A stretch of DNA of 64,000 nt from SFEL01 sp964392455 (GCA_964392455.1 CAYMPG010000008.1:1-64000), one strand, 5' to 3'; shown: positions 41,254 to 50,302, counted from the stretch's first letter. Numbers and translations are program-made. Notes: a model not told the origin generated them from the letters alone.

Positions 41254-42912
41254 ATGGCCATAAAAAAAGTCTTTGACGTGGCGCTGGATATAAAGCGCCC
41301 GTCCTCCCATATGGATTTTACAGTGATAAACGGCGACACGGGCAACGGTATCCATATCATCCTTACCGATGGGGATGAGCCTGTGGATCTTACCGGATGC
41401 AGAGTGATAGCCGCCTTTTCCCGACCGGATGGCTCCACCTCCATGCAGGACAGCGCCATCTCAAACGGAGGCATCACCCTTGGCGGCACGGAGGGCAATC
41501 AGATAGATATTGAGCTGTTTCCCGCCTCATTTTCGCCCGGAATGGTGGAATGTGAGCTGCAGATATACTCCGATGAAGACCTTTCCACACTTGTAACCAC
41601 TGCAAGGTTCAATTTTTCCTGCCGAAAGGCCATTATAAATGAGGATACCCTTCAGGCTGCCCCCCAGTATCCGCTGCTTCGCACCCTGTCCGATGAGCTG
41701 AAGGATTCTACTGAAAGCCTTGAGACCCTTATCACCCAGGTCACAGCCGCTGAGACCTCCCGCACCGCCGCAGAGACCCGGCGGGAGCAGGCAGCCACCC
41801 GCTTTGCAGCCCTTACCGCCCAGGTGACCATGCTGCCATCCGGCTCATCCCCCACCGCCGAGGTCTTGGAGCAGGAAAGCGGCATGAAGCTGTCCCTGGG
41901 CATCCCCGCAGGCCCCAAGGGAGATACCGGCACCGCCGGCCCACAGGGCCCTAAGGGTGATACAGGCCCTCAGGGTACTCAGGGTGAGCAGGGTGCTCCC
42001 GGCCAGAATGGCACAAATGGCGTTACTTTTACCCCTTCAGTAGCTCAGGACGGCACCCTGTCCTGGAGCAACAACGGCAGCCTCGATAATCCTGCATCCG
42101 TAAACATAAAAGGCCCTAAGGGGGACACCGGCTCTCAGGGCCCTAAGGGAGATGCAGGTCAGCAGGGCGTTCCCGGCCCAAAAGGGGATACCGGCTCAGG
42201 CTTTGCTGTGCTTGGGTACTATGCATCTGCCGCTGCCCTATCCTCTGCCGTATCCTCTCCCTCTCCCGGCGATGCCTATGGAGTGGGCAGCTCCCAGCCA
42301 TATGACATTTATATATGGGATGGCATATCCGGCAGCTGGATAAACAACGGCCCCCTTCAGGGCGCAAAGGGCGAAACTGGCCCCCAGGGCCCAAAAGGCG
42401 ACACAGGCGAACAGGGCCCCGCAGGCCCCAAGGGGGACACCGGCGCCACCGGCCCCCAGGGCCCAAAGGGTGACACTGGCCCTCAGGGTGAGCAGGGTGC
42501 AGCCGGTCAGAATGGCACAAACGGCGTTACCTTTACCCCCTCTGTGGCTCAGGACGGCACCCTATCCTGGAGCAACAACGGCAGCCTTGATAATCCCGCC
42601 TCTGTAAACATCAAAGGCCCCTCAGGCACCGGATGGACGGTGGAATCACTTACCGAGCCCTATTATATCGAGACCGCAGACAGACACGAATACTACCTTA
42701 GCGATATAACCGAGATAGCCATAGACCTGCCTACCACCAGCAAATACGAAATATGGATAAAGCTCCAATGGGCTACGGACTGCGAACCCATACTGATACT
42801 GGATCCCGAGGTGCCCTATGTGGGCGGAGAGCCCGTATGGGAAAGCGGCTTTACCTATGAAATATCCATAAAGGATGGGGTAGCCGTGGCTGTAAAGGTG
42901 GTGGAGCTGTAA
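41254..42912 (+). CDS. Phage tail/baseplate-like protein with collagen-like repeats
   Basis: The 552-residue protein begins with a BppU-like baseplate domain (about 1-120: VALDIKRPSSHMDFTVINGD, then LTGCRVIAAFSRPDG). A short coiled-coil stretch (about 140-190) follows. From 220 to 450 runs of Gly-x-Y (GPKGDTG, GPQGEQG) alternate with globular inserts. One insert, about 38 residues, appears twice 168 codons apart; another is FAVLGYYASAAALSSAV-like. The C-terminal 100 residues are beta-rich. The likely role is a trimeric receptor-binding fibre. No signal peptide is seen. GGAGG precedes the ATG. No other tail gene is near. Confidence 0.8.
   Translation: MAIKKVFDVALDIKRPSSHMDFTVINGDTGNGIHIILTDGDEPVDLTGCRVIAAFSRPDGSTSMQDSAISNGGITLGGTEGNQIDIELFPASFSPGMVECELQIYSDEDLSTLVTTARFNFSCRKAIINEDTLQAAPQYPLLRTLSDELKDSTESLETLITQVTAAETSRTAAETRREQAATRFAALTAQVTMLPSGSSPTAEVLEQESGMKLSLGIPAGPKGDTGTAGPQGPKGDTGPQGTQGEQGAPGQNGTNGVTFTPSVAQDGTLSWSNNGSLDNPASVNIKGPKGDTGSQGPKGDAGQQGVPGPKGDTGSGFAVLGYYASAAALSSAVSSPSPGDAYGVGSSQPYDIYIWDGISGSWINNGPLQGAKGETGPQGPKGDTGEQGPAGPKGDTGATGPQGPKGDTGPQGEQGAAGQNGTNGVTFTPSVAQDGTLSWSNNGSLDNPASVNIKGPSGTGWTVESLTEPYYIETADRHEYYLSDITEIAIDLPTTSKYEIWIKLQWATDCEPILILDPEVPYVGGEPVWESGFTYEISIKDGVAVAVKVVEL
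42004..42116 (+). repeat. Direct repeat, copy 1, in the collagen-like gene
   Basis: This 113-bp segment and 42508-42620 are nearly identical (mostly synonymous changes) and exactly 504 bp apart. They encode the NGTNGVTFTPSVAQDGTLSW module and its continuation up to the next collagen run. Confidence 0.9.
42508..42620 (+). repeat. Direct repeat, copy 2, in the collagen-like gene
   Basis: Second copy of the module at 42004-42116. The encoded residues are the same while many third codon positions differ, which suggests an old duplication kept by selection on the protein. Confidence 0.9.
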
Positions 42913-43298
42913 TGACTTTGAGAAGACGTGCCCTCATGGCAAGTGTCCTGTCCAGCGCCACAGTTCTTCCGTATGACGTGGCAGTGGTGGGCAGCCTCAT
43001 TCTGCACCAGGCAGCCAACGAGACCCTCTCTACCACGTGGCGCATAGACGCTGCCTTTGGGGTGGATACTGCAAGCTCCGTATTTACCCTTAATAATCCG
43101 GGCACATGCCTGCTGAATTATTCAAAAACAGATACCTTTCAAAAATTCTTTCTGCAGAATTACTGCATACTCAATGGGTCAAACTGGAAAACCATGTATT
43201 ACTTTCCTGCGGGCTGTACCGTAGAACACAAATACAACGAGACCTCAGGCCTCTACACTGTGACCGCCAAGGGCAGAATACAGGTCTATACCCTGTAG
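42912..43298 (+). CDS. Small protein coupled to the tail-fibre-like gene
   Basis: A 128-residue protein whose ATG overlaps the stop of the fibre gene (TAATG). The N terminus MTLRRRALMAS is followed by a hydrophobic stretch, then a beta-rich domain with aromatic residues (FQKFFLQNY, KTMYYF). It could be a tail-fibre partner, chaperone or host-recognition tip, as small proteins after fibre genes often are, but no family is recognised. There is no lipobox or certain signal peptide. Confidence 0.7.
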   Translation: MTLRRRALMASVLSSATVLPYDVAVVGSLILHQAANETLSTTWRIDAAFGVDTASSVFTLNNPGTCLLNYSKTDTFQKFFLQNYCILNGSNWKTMYYFPAGCTVEHKYNETSGLYTVTAKGRIQVYTL

Positions 43299-43315
43299 CC
43301 CGCAAAATGATGAAA

Positions 43316-43341
43316 AGGGCCGGAAGTATTCCGGCCCTTAT
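43316..43341. terminator. Bidirectional intrinsic terminator
   Basis: AAGGGCCGGAA pairs with TTCCGGCCCTT around a short GTA-type loop. It lies between the convergent fibre unit and the RluD-like gene. Confidence 0.75.
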
Positions 43342-43358
43342 GCTTTCATTTATACAGC

Positions 43359-44240
43359 TTACCCGCCAATAAGCTCCCTCATATCCTCAGGCATGGGTGA
43401 GCAGAGCTGCAATACCTCCCCGCTTATTGGATGCACAAGGTGCAGCTCTGCGGAATGGAGGGCCGGGCGGGCAATGCTGCCGCTGGGAGTTCCATACAGC
43501 CAATCCCCTGCCAGTGGATAGCCTGCCGCCGCCATATGCAGCCTGAGCTGATGTGTCCTCCCGGTATGGGGTATCAGCCTGAGCAGCGTATACCCTCTTA
43601 TGTAATCCAGCGTATGATACTCCGTGTGGGCATATGCGCCATCCTCCCGTATGGCCCGCTTATAGGTGGAGCCCTCTGCCATGCCTATTGGCATTCGTAT
43701 ATGCCCCTGGGCGGGATATACCCTCCCTTCGGCTATGCCTATATACTCCCGGGTGAAGCTGTCTGTATGCATTATATCCTTGAGGCGGGTATGTATATAT
43801 CCGCTTTTTGCAGCTATCATAAGGCCCGTTGTGCCCCTGTCCAGCCTGCTGACAGGATGAAAGTTTTCCCCCGGGGCAAAGTATGCATAAAAGGCGTTTT
43901 CCAGCGTAAGCTCATCTGGGTCCCTTGTGGACTGGTGTACCGCCATACCGGCGGCCTTGTCAATCACGGCCAGATATTCATCCTGCCAGGGTACATTCAG
44001 CTCATAATGCATGGGTACGGCTCCCGGATAATCCTCCGGGTCACATATCTTCGCTGCCAGCACATCTCCCTGCCTTACGATGGCCGTGGTATAGGCCTTC
44101 TGTCCATTTAAAAGGATGCCATCCGGCCTGCGCTTGAGCCTCGATATATATGAGCGGGACATGGCAAGCTCCCGCCTCAGCAGGCTTTCCACGCTGCGCC
44201 CATCCTGCGCTGCCACAATATGCGCTATCATGTCCCTCAT
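43359..44240 (-). CDS. RluA/RluD-family pseudouridine synthase
   Basis: Isomerises uridine in rRNA or tRNA. The 293-residue protein has an N-terminal S4-like RNA-binding segment (SLLRRELAMSRSYISRLKR, about 13-31) and a catalytic domain. The catalytic Asp lies in the HPVSRLDRGTTGLM motif, and GRTHQLRLHMA near 225 is the family hallmark. The RNA target cannot be assigned from sequence. ATG 44238-44240 has AAAGGAGG 8 nt upstream, which decides against the earlier in-frame start. Confidence 0.92.
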   Translation of the reverse strand: MRDMIAHIVAAQDGRSVESLLRRELAMSRSYISRLKRRPDGILLNGQKAYTTAIVRQGDVLAAKICDPEDYPGAVPMHYELNVPWQDEYLAVIDKAAGMAVHQSTRDPDELTLENAFYAYFAPGENFHPVSRLDRGTTGLMIAAKSGYIHTRLKDIMHTDSFTREYIGIAEGRVYPAQGHIRMPIGMAEGSTYKRAIREDGAYAHTEYHTLDYIRGYTLLRLIPHTGRTHQLRLHMAAAGYPLAGDWLYGTPSGSIARPALHSAELHLVHPISGEVLQLCSPMPEDMRELIGG

Positions 44241-44343
44241 GCTGCCGTCCTCCTTTCTGCGTTTGATTATATTGCATTTATCCATAACAATTCAACAAGC
44301 ATTGCATGAAAAAATATATCTTAAACTTTTTCTTAAAAAGGGC

Positions 44344-44372
44344 TTGCAATACTCTGCCAAATGCTGTACAAT
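44344..44372 (+). promoter_or_regulatory. tRNA-Asn promoter
   Basis: TTGCAA (44344-44349), 17-bp spacer, TACAAT (44367-44372), 14 nt before the mature tRNA 5' end. Confidence 0.7.
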
Positions 44373-44386
44373 AACACTCGTGCCGT

Positions 44387-44462
44387 TCCTCCTTAGCTCA
44401 GTCGGTAGAGCATGCGGCTGTTAACCGCAGTGTCGTTGGTTCGAGTCCAACAGGGGGAGCCA
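44387..44462 (+). tRNA. tRNA-Asn (anticodon GUU)
   Basis: A 76-nt cloverleaf with encoded CCA. Acceptor stem TCCTCCT/AGGGGGA (one G-U), D arm GCTC/GAGC, anticodon stem TGCGG/CCGCA with loop CTGTTAA (anticodon GTT), and T arm GTTGG-TTCGAGT-CCAAC are all intact. It is a single tRNA gene with its own promoter and terminator. Confidence 0.97.
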
Positions 44463-44464
44463 GT

Positions 44465-44500
44465 AAAAAACCTTGAAACGAATCGTTTCAAGGTTTTTTC
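44465..44500. terminator. Bidirectional terminator after tRNA-Asn
   Basis: AAAAAACCTTGAAACGA pairs with CGTTTCAAGGTTTTTT over a 2-4-nt loop, just past the CCA end. It also lies downstream of the GNAT gene on the other strand. Confidence 0.85.
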
Positions 44501-44534
44501 GTTTTTCAAATGTCGCTGTGTGGGATAGCAATGC

Positions 44535-45050
44535 TTACTGCCATTCCCAGGCGTCCCATTCCTGCCCAGCCTGCCTCTCCTCCGCAAGCTCTGCTATGCG
44601 GGCGCTGTTTAGCCTGCATACCATCAGGTCATCTGCCATATCCGCCCCCATGGCCTTGTAAAACTCTAGCGTTGGGTTCCACTTCAGGCAGCACCATTCT
44701 ATCCTGTCACAGCCCCTCTCACGGGCTATATGGGCAAGCTCCTGAAATACGGCCCGGCCATAGCCCCGTCCCCGATACTCAGGCTTCACATACAGCGCCT
44801 CCACAAATAACCCCGCCCCATGTATATACGCTGGGAAGCTGTGGAAAAACAGCGCAAAGCCCACCTCTGCCCCATCCTCCATAACAAACAGCACCTCTGC
44901 CCGGTGCTGCTGAAAAAGCAGCCTGTCAATGTCCTGCTCAGTGGTAACAAGGCTGTCCGTAAGCCTTTCATACTCTGCAAGTGACCTGATAAAGCCATAC
45001 ACAAGGGCAAGATCCTTGGGCTCTGCAGACCTGAATGTGGGCTGTGACAT
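44535..45050 (-). CDS. GNAT-family N-acetyltransferase (diamine/spermidine acetyltransferase-like)
   Basis: Transfers an acetyl group from acetyl-CoA to an amine. The 171 residues have FVEALYVKPEYRGRGYGR (acetyl-CoA pyrophosphate loop, about 82-99) and a following CDRIEWCCLKWNPTLEFYKAMGA strand-helix, the pattern of the spermidine/spermine or diamine acetyltransferase group. The substrate is an inference from this resemblance. The gene starts 73 nt after the EF-G paralogue stop and ends before the tRNA terminator. Confidence 0.85.
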   Translation of the reverse strand: MSQPTFRSAEPKDLALVYGFIRSLAEYERLTDSLVTTEQDIDRLLFQQHRAEVLFVMEDGAEVGFALFFHSFPAYIHGAGLFVEALYVKPEYRGRGYGRAVFQELAHIARERGCDRIEWCCLKWNPTLEFYKAMGADMADDLMVCRLNSARIAELAEERQAGQEWDAWEWQ

Positions 45051-45069
45051 ATTTTTCCTCCTTTAATTT

Positions 45070-45096
45070 AAAGGCCCGGCTGATGCCGGGCCTTTT
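45070..45096 (-). terminator. Intrinsic terminator after the EF-G paralogue
   Basis: AAAGGCCCGGC (45070-45080) and GCCGGGCCTTTT (45085-45096) form an 11-bp stem with a 4-nt loop. A second small hairpin (CTTTCCC-AAA-GGGAAAG, about 45099-45115) lies between it and the stop codon. Confidence 0.7.
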
Positions 45097-45123
45097 GGCC
45101 TTTCCCAAAGGGAAAGCTGATTA

Positions 45124-47196
45124 TTATTCTTCTTCGTCCTCGTCCTTCTGAGCGCTCTCGATAATCTTCTTTGCCTCGAAAGCAGGAACATCCTCATAGC
45201 GTACAAACTCGCTCTTGAAGGAGCCACGGGCCTGAGTCATGGAGCGCAGGTCGGTAGCATACTTGAACATCTCGGACAGAGGAGCTTCGGCTACTACCTC
45301 AGTACCCTCCTCGCAGGGGTTCATACCCAGAACGCGGCCACGACGGCTGGACAGATCGCCCATGATGGCGCCGGTGTACTCATTGGGTACGGTGATGTTG
45401 TACTGATAGATCGGCTCGATAAGGGCAGGCTGTGCCTTAGCGCAGGCTTCCTTATATGCAAGGCGGGCAGCGCTCTTGAAGGCAACTTCCTTGGAATCCA
45501 CGGGATGGTACTTACCAAAGAACAGGGTGGCCTTTACGCCAATCATGGGATAGCCGGCAAGAACGCCACGCTTCATGGCCTCACGGGTACCCTTTTCTAC
45601 TGCGGGGATATATTCCTTGGGAACTACGCCGCCAACGATAGCATTGACAAACTCAAACTCCTCGCCATTGGTAAGGGGCTCAAAGCGCATATTAACCACG
45701 CCGAACTGGCCGCTGCCGCCGGTCTGCTTCTTATGCTTACCTTCGGCCTCAGCAGTGGCACGAATGGTCTCACGGTAAGGAATACGGGGGTCGGAAATCT
45801 GGGCTTCTACGCCGGACTTATTCTTCAGCTTGGCACAGAGAACGTCAAGGTGAACCTCGCCCAGGCCGCAAATCAGCACATCGCCGGTCTCCACGTTCTT
45901 TTCCATTGCCATGGTGGGATCTTCTTCAAGGAGCTTATTAAGGCCAGCAAAGACCTTATCTTCCTCACCCTGCTTCTTGGCAGATACTGCAAGGCTGATG
46001 CAGGGCTTGGGGAAGTCGATGGCTTCAAACTGCACAGGGGCAGAAGCATCGCACAGGGTATCGCCGGTGGCGGTGAACTGGAGCTTGGAGATAGCGCCGA
46101 TATCGCCTGCAACGAGCTTATCCACGGGAGTTACCTTCTTGCCGCGCATAAGGCCAGGAGCAGAGGGCTTCTCAGCCTTTTCTTCACGGGTATTGTAGGG
46201 AGCAACGTCTGCGCTGAGAACGCCGCTGTATACCTTAACGATGGAGTACTTGCCAAACTGGTCTACAACAGTCTTTACTACCTGAGCGGCAAACTTGCCA
46301 TCCTGCTTTACCTCTACGGCCTCGCCGGTCTTGGGGTTGATGGCCTTGGGAGCCTTTACCATATCGGCAGAGGGCATATAGTTGATAAGGTTGTTCATCA
46401 GGGTGTATACGCCAATATTGGGCTGAGCAGCGCAGCAGCACACGGGGGTGATGTCGCCGGAAAGGATACCGTTATTGAGGCCGGCAATGATTTCCTCGCG
46501 GGAGAGCTCGCCCTCCTCGAAGAACTTATCCATCAGTGCCTCGTCAGTCTCAGCGGCAGCCTCGGTGAGGGCCTCGTATACGCTCTGAGCCTTGTCTGCC
46601 AGGTCAGCGGGGATATCCATATCCTTCTCGCCCTTGCCATCGTACTTCTTGGCTACCATGTGAACGGTGTCAACATAGCCTACCAGCTTGCCGCCCTCCA
46701 TGATGGGGAGCTGAATGGGTACTACGCTGGGGCCGAACTTGGCATTGAGCTCGTCCATTACCTTATTGAAGTTGGCATTTTCGCGGTCCATCTGGTTTAC
46801 GACGATCATGCGGGCCTTGCCGGACTTCTTGCACATATCCATGGCCTTCTCGGTGCCTACTACGGGGCCGGAAACTGCGCCAACCACGATGAGGGCAGCG
46901 TCAGCCAGGCGCATGGCCGCAGCTACTTCACCGTAAAAATCGAAGAAGCCGGGAGCGTCAATAAGGTTTACCTTAACGTCATTCCACTCGAAGGGAGCAA
47001 GAGCGCAGTTGATGGAAATGGTGCGCTTAACTTCCTCGGGATCATAGTCGGTAGTGGTAGTACCGTTTTCAACCTTGCCCAGGCGCTCAAGAAGCCCTGC
47101 GTTGAAGAGCATGGCCTCGGTAAGGGTGGTCTTACCCTCACTGCCGTGGCCAAATACTCCGATGTTGCGGATGTTTGCTGCGGTGTAATTCTTCAT
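45124..47196 (-). CDS. Elongation factor G-like translational GTPase (EF-G paralogue)
   Basis: A 690-residue GTPase with the full EF-G layout: G domain (about 1-285), domain II, domains III-V (from about 395). The P-loop is GHGSEGKTT (15-23) and G4 is NQMD. The G3 motif reads DAPGFFDF, so the catalytic His of true EF-G (DTPGHVDF) is Phe. This fits the EF-G-like subgroup rather than the main factor, which is probably elsewhere. Codons are unusually uniform (ATC, AAC, CGC preferred), hinting at strong expression. A 5'-untranslated hairpin GGTGC-TTTAT-GCACC lies about 50 nt before the ATG. Confidence 0.9.
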   Translation of the reverse strand: MKNYTAANIRNIGVFGHGSEGKTTLTEAMLFNAGLLERLGKVENGTTTTDYDPEEVKRTISINCALAPFEWNDVKVNLIDAPGFFDFYGEVAAAMRLADAALIVVGAVSGPVVGTEKAMDMCKKSGKARMIVVNQMDRENANFNKVMDELNAKFGPSVVPIQLPIMEGGKLVGYVDTVHMVAKKYDGKGEKDMDIPADLADKAQSVYEALTEAAAETDEALMDKFFEEGELSREEIIAGLNNGILSGDITPVCCCAAQPNIGVYTLMNNLINYMPSADMVKAPKAINPKTGEAVEVKQDGKFAAQVVKTVVDQFGKYSIVKVYSGVLSADVAPYNTREEKAEKPSAPGLMRGKKVTPVDKLVAGDIGAISKLQFTATGDTLCDASAPVQFEAIDFPKPCISLAVSAKKQGEEDKVFAGLNKLLEEDPTMAMEKNVETGDVLICGLGEVHLDVLCAKLKNKSGVEAQISDPRIPYRETIRATAEAEGKHKKQTGGSGQFGVVNMRFEPLTNGEEFEFVNAIVGGVVPKEYIPAVEKGTREAMKRGVLAGYPMIGVKATLFFGKYHPVDSKEVAFKSAARLAYKEACAKAQPALIEPIYQYNITVPNEYTGAIMGDLSSRRGRVLGMNPCEEGTEVVAEAPLSEMFKYATDLRSMTQARGSFKSEFVRYEDVPAFEAKKIIESAQKDEDEEE

Positions 47197-47336
47197 TTTT
47201 GTCCCCCTAAGGTGTAATATGATTATTTATCTGTACAAATTTCGGGTGCATAAAGCACCATCTAATAGTGTACCAGATGAGTTAAGCGTTTGTAAACTCT
47301 TTTTATCGTGTTTATGGGTTTTTTCGGTATATTGGG

Positions 47337-48776
47337 CTAATCCACCAGCTTTGAGGTGCCGCCCACCAGCTCCTCGCCCATTTCATTCATATCCGCCATG
47401 GTAACATCCAGTTCAACGGTCTCTCCGCTTCTATCTACCACAAGATGCAGCACATCTCCCACGGCAAGCTTTTGAACGTATTCCACGAAATCATCCTGAG
47501 TGGTAACGGCAATGCCATCGTACTCGGTGATTATGTCGTCCACCTTTACGCCGGCCTTATGTGCAGAGCCGTTTCTGGTAACGCTGTAAACCAGTATTCC
47601 CTCGGGTATCTCATAATACTCTGCGTATTCGGCATCTATGCCTATTACCTGCACACCTATGCCCGGGCGTATCATCCTGCCATTTTCTATAAGCTGGCAG
47701 GCCACCTCCATTGCCTCATTTATGGGAATGGCAAAGCCAATGCCCTCGGCATTTACCGAATTGCCATATTTGTCATAGCCTGCGTATACATTCTTTGCAG
47801 TGGTTATCCCTATTACCTCGCCCTTCATATTGAGCAGAGGGCCGCCGCTGTTGCCGGGATTTATGGCGGCATCGGTCTGAATGAATTCATGCACCCTGCC
47901 CTCAAGGTTTACATTGCGGGCGGTGCCGCTTATTATGCCGAAGGTGGTGGTGCCCGCAAGCTCCATGCCTGAGGGATTGCCTATGGCAATGGTAAACTCC
48001 CCCGCCATCACATTATCAGAATCCCCCATGGCAAGGGAAGTCAATCCGCTTTTTTCCACCTTGAGCACGGCCACATCCAGCACGGAATCTGTGCCCACGA
48101 CCTCGGCATCCACCTCCTCCTGATTTGAGAAGGTAACTGTCACGCTATCTGCCCCACGCACCACATGGGCGTTGGTCATAATATAGCCGCTGCTGGCTAT
48201 CACAAAGCCGCTGCCGTATCCATCCTGTATCAGGTCGCCATCATAATCCCCATATTTGTTTATGCCCACCACTCCGTCAAATACCTGAGATACTATGCTG
48301 GGCGCAGGGTTTATGGCATCGGCTATCTCTGGCAGAACGCCGTCGAATTCGGGAAGCTCTCTGGTGATATACTCGCGCTGCTCCTGCTCCTCGTACTCAT
48401 CGCTCTGCTCCTGTGCATCAGGCTCTATCTCCTCATATTGCAGGTCAAAATCAAAGTCGTCTCCGAATATATCCTCCAGCGCATCCTCTATTTCCTGACT
48501 GATGCCCGGCACCTTGCCGCTTATACCGTTTATGGCATACCTTATGCCGGAAAAGGCTATCGCTGTGATTGCGCTGCCTATGGCAATGCCCAGCAGCAGG
48601 CAAAGCACGCCTGTAAGCACATAGCCACCTACATGGCCGCCTTTTTGCTTTTTGCCGCCACTGGCTGTACCCGGCGCATAGTATTCCTGCCCGCCGTTCT
48701 GGTTTTCCCCGGCAGCAGGACTATCTGCACAGTATATATCCTGCTCTGCATCGTGGTTGGTATTGTATTCTTCCAT
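47337..48776 (-). CDS. HtrA/DegP-type membrane-anchored serine protease with PDZ domain
   Basis: Quality-control protease at the outer face of the membrane. The 479 residues have a cytosolic N terminus with a repeated acidic/Gly-rich composition, one membrane helix (about 52-75), and an unusual very acidic linker (about 95-140, runs of Asp/Glu). The trypsin-like domain (about 150-340) has catalytic His in MTNAHVV, Asp in DVAVLKV and Ser in GNSGGPL, and a PDZ domain (about 365-460) follows. It lies 24 nt after the histidine kinase gene, suggesting control by that system. Confidence 0.93.
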   Translation of the reverse strand: MEEYNTNHDAEQDIYCADSPAAGENQNGGQEYYAPGTASGGKKQKGGHVGGYVLTGVLCLLLGIAIGSAITAIAFSGIRYAINGISGKVPGISQEIEDALEDIFGDDFDFDLQYEEIEPDAQEQSDEYEEQEQREYITRELPEFDGVLPEIADAINPAPSIVSQVFDGVVGINKYGDYDGDLIQDGYGSGFVIASSGYIMTNAHVVRGADSVTVTFSNQEEVDAEVVGTDSVLDVAVLKVEKSGLTSLAMGDSDNVMAGEFTIAIGNPSGMELAGTTTFGIISGTARNVNLEGRVHEFIQTDAAINPGNSGGPLLNMKGEVIGITTAKNVYAGYDKYGNSVNAEGIGFAIPINEAMEVACQLIENGRMIRPGIGVQVIGIDAEYAEYYEIPEGILVYSVTRNGSAHKAGVKVDDIITEYDGIAVTTQDDFVEYVQKLAVGDVLHLVVDRSGETVELDVTMADMNEMGEELVGGTSKLVD

Positions 48777-48800
48777 TTTTTCCTCCGGAAAATATAAATA

Positions 48801-50276
48801 TCACTTTATAAGCTTGGCCGCCGCCTTGTGTGTATCTGCCGCGCGCTTCAGCGTAAAGGTGAAGCAGGTGCCCTTGCCGGGCTCGGATTCCACGGTTATT
48901 TCCTGATCGTGCTGGTCTATTATGCGCTTAACTATGGAAAGGCCAAGGCCTGTGCCGGCGCTTTCGCCGGGGGTATGGGCCTTTTCTTCTTTATAGAAGC
49001 GCTCAAAAAGATGGGGTATGCTTTGGGGGTCTATTCCCTTGCCGGAATCCTTTACGGATATTATCGCCTGCTTTTTCTCCGCCCTGGTGCTTAGGGTAAG
49101 GGTGCCGCCTTCCGGCGTGAACTTTATGGCGTTATCTATAAGATTACGCAGCACCTGGGCTATCTGGGACTGGTCTGCATCCACCATGAGCTTTTTATCC
49201 CCAACGTTAAGCTCCACATTAAGTTTCTTCGCATCCACCCTTGCCTCGAATGTCAAAAGCGTGCGTGTGGTAAGCTCATTTATATCGAAGGGCTCGGTTT
49301 TCAGCAGCACCTGGCCGGATTCTATGCGGGCAAGATCCAACAAATCGTTTACCATGGCGGTCATGCGCCGGTTTTCGTTTATTACTATATCAAGGTATTT
49401 CCCCTGCTCCTCTGGAGGTATTGTACCATCCTGCATGGCCTCAAGGAACCCCCGCATGGATGTAAGAGGCGACCTGAGCTCATGGGATACATTTGCCACA
49501 AAGCTGCGCCTTGCTTCCTCAAGGGTATTCAGGCTGTCGGCCATGGTATTAAAGCTCCTGCCAAGCTGGCTCACCTCATCGCCGCTGCCGTTATCCTCTA
49601 CCCTCAGGTCAAATTCTCCCTTGGAATACCTTCTGACTATCTGGTTCATATCCGTAATGGGCTTGGTCATTTTGCCCGTAATGTAGGATACGGCCATCAT
49701 CGCAAGTACTACGGCTATGATGGCATAAAGCAGCATATCCATACGCATCTGCCGTATGGATTCTTCAATATCGCTGGTATCAGTATGCATTACCAGCGCT
49801 GCCACAGTCTCCCCATCATCGCTGACTATGGGGCAGGTAATGGTCATTACCGGCATATCGGCATAATTCTTTGCCAGCTTTTCGGTGATTTTTGTTTTTT
49901 CGTTATGGTAGAGTATGCCGTCGGTTATGCCAGATACATCCATATCCGCACACACCGCCCACTTGTCCATGGACTCCTCATCCATAAACACGCACCGGCC
50001 CAGCTTTTCATCCCGAAACTGCACTATCATCATGGCATCATACCGCCGGGCTATGGTAAGCAGCTCATTCTGGGCAACAGACCGCTTTTCCTCATCCATA
50101 TACCGCCGGGTGATTACCAGGGATATTTCGCTTGCCTCTCTGCTAAGCTCCCGCTGCTTTTCGGATACATATTGATTATGAAACACTGCCCCCACCGTAA
50201 CGCCAAAAAGCAGCAGCAGCCCCAGCGTTATGGCGAGGTAAGTGGTTAGCATCCTTGAAAACAGCGTTTTATGCAT
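48801..50276 (-). CDS. Sensor histidine kinase
   Basis: A 491-residue membrane kinase. Two membrane helices (about 11-33 and 178-200) frame an extracellular sensor domain of about 145 residues. HAMP, HisKA with the phospho-accepting His in VSHELRSPL, and a HATPase domain (NLIDNAIKFT, DSGKGI, GTGLGLSIVKRI) follow. The class resembles PhoR/ResE/WalK kinases without a PAS domain. It is 26 nt after the response-regulator gene and 24 nt before htrA, so an envelope-stress role is likely by context. Confidence 0.92.
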   Translation of the reverse strand: MHKTLFSRMLTTYLAITLGLLLLFGVTVGAVFHNQYVSEKQRELSREASEISLVITRRYMDEEKRSVAQNELLTIARRYDAMMIVQFRDEKLGRCVFMDEESMDKWAVCADMDVSGITDGILYHNEKTKITEKLAKNYADMPVMTITCPIVSDDGETVAALVMHTDTSDIEESIRQMRMDMLLYAIIAVVLAMMAVSYITGKMTKPITDMNQIVRRYSKGEFDLRVEDNGSGDEVSQLGRSFNTMADSLNTLEEARRSFVANVSHELRSPLTSMRGFLEAMQDGTIPPEEQGKYLDIVINENRRMTAMVNDLLDLARIESGQVLLKTEPFDINELTTRTLLTFEARVDAKKLNVELNVGDKKLMVDADQSQIAQVLRNLIDNAIKFTPEGGTLTLSTRAEKKQAIISVKDSGKGIDPQSIPHLFERFYKEEKAHTPGESAGTGLGLSIVKRIIDQHDQEITVESEPGKGTCFTFTLKRAADTHKAAAKLIK

Positions 50277-50302
50277 AGTTTATTCCTGTCTGCAATGGCA
50301 GA

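Noticed and set aside
41920..42640. Short regularly repeated segments that might be taken for a CRISPR array
   Set aside because: They are in-frame Gly-x-Y codons of a collagen-like protein with variable spacing, not equal repeats with unique spacers.
45505..47217. A 570-codon open frame opposite the EF-G paralogue
   Set aside because: Antisense to a clear GTPase gene; the length follows from its codon bias rather than from coding.
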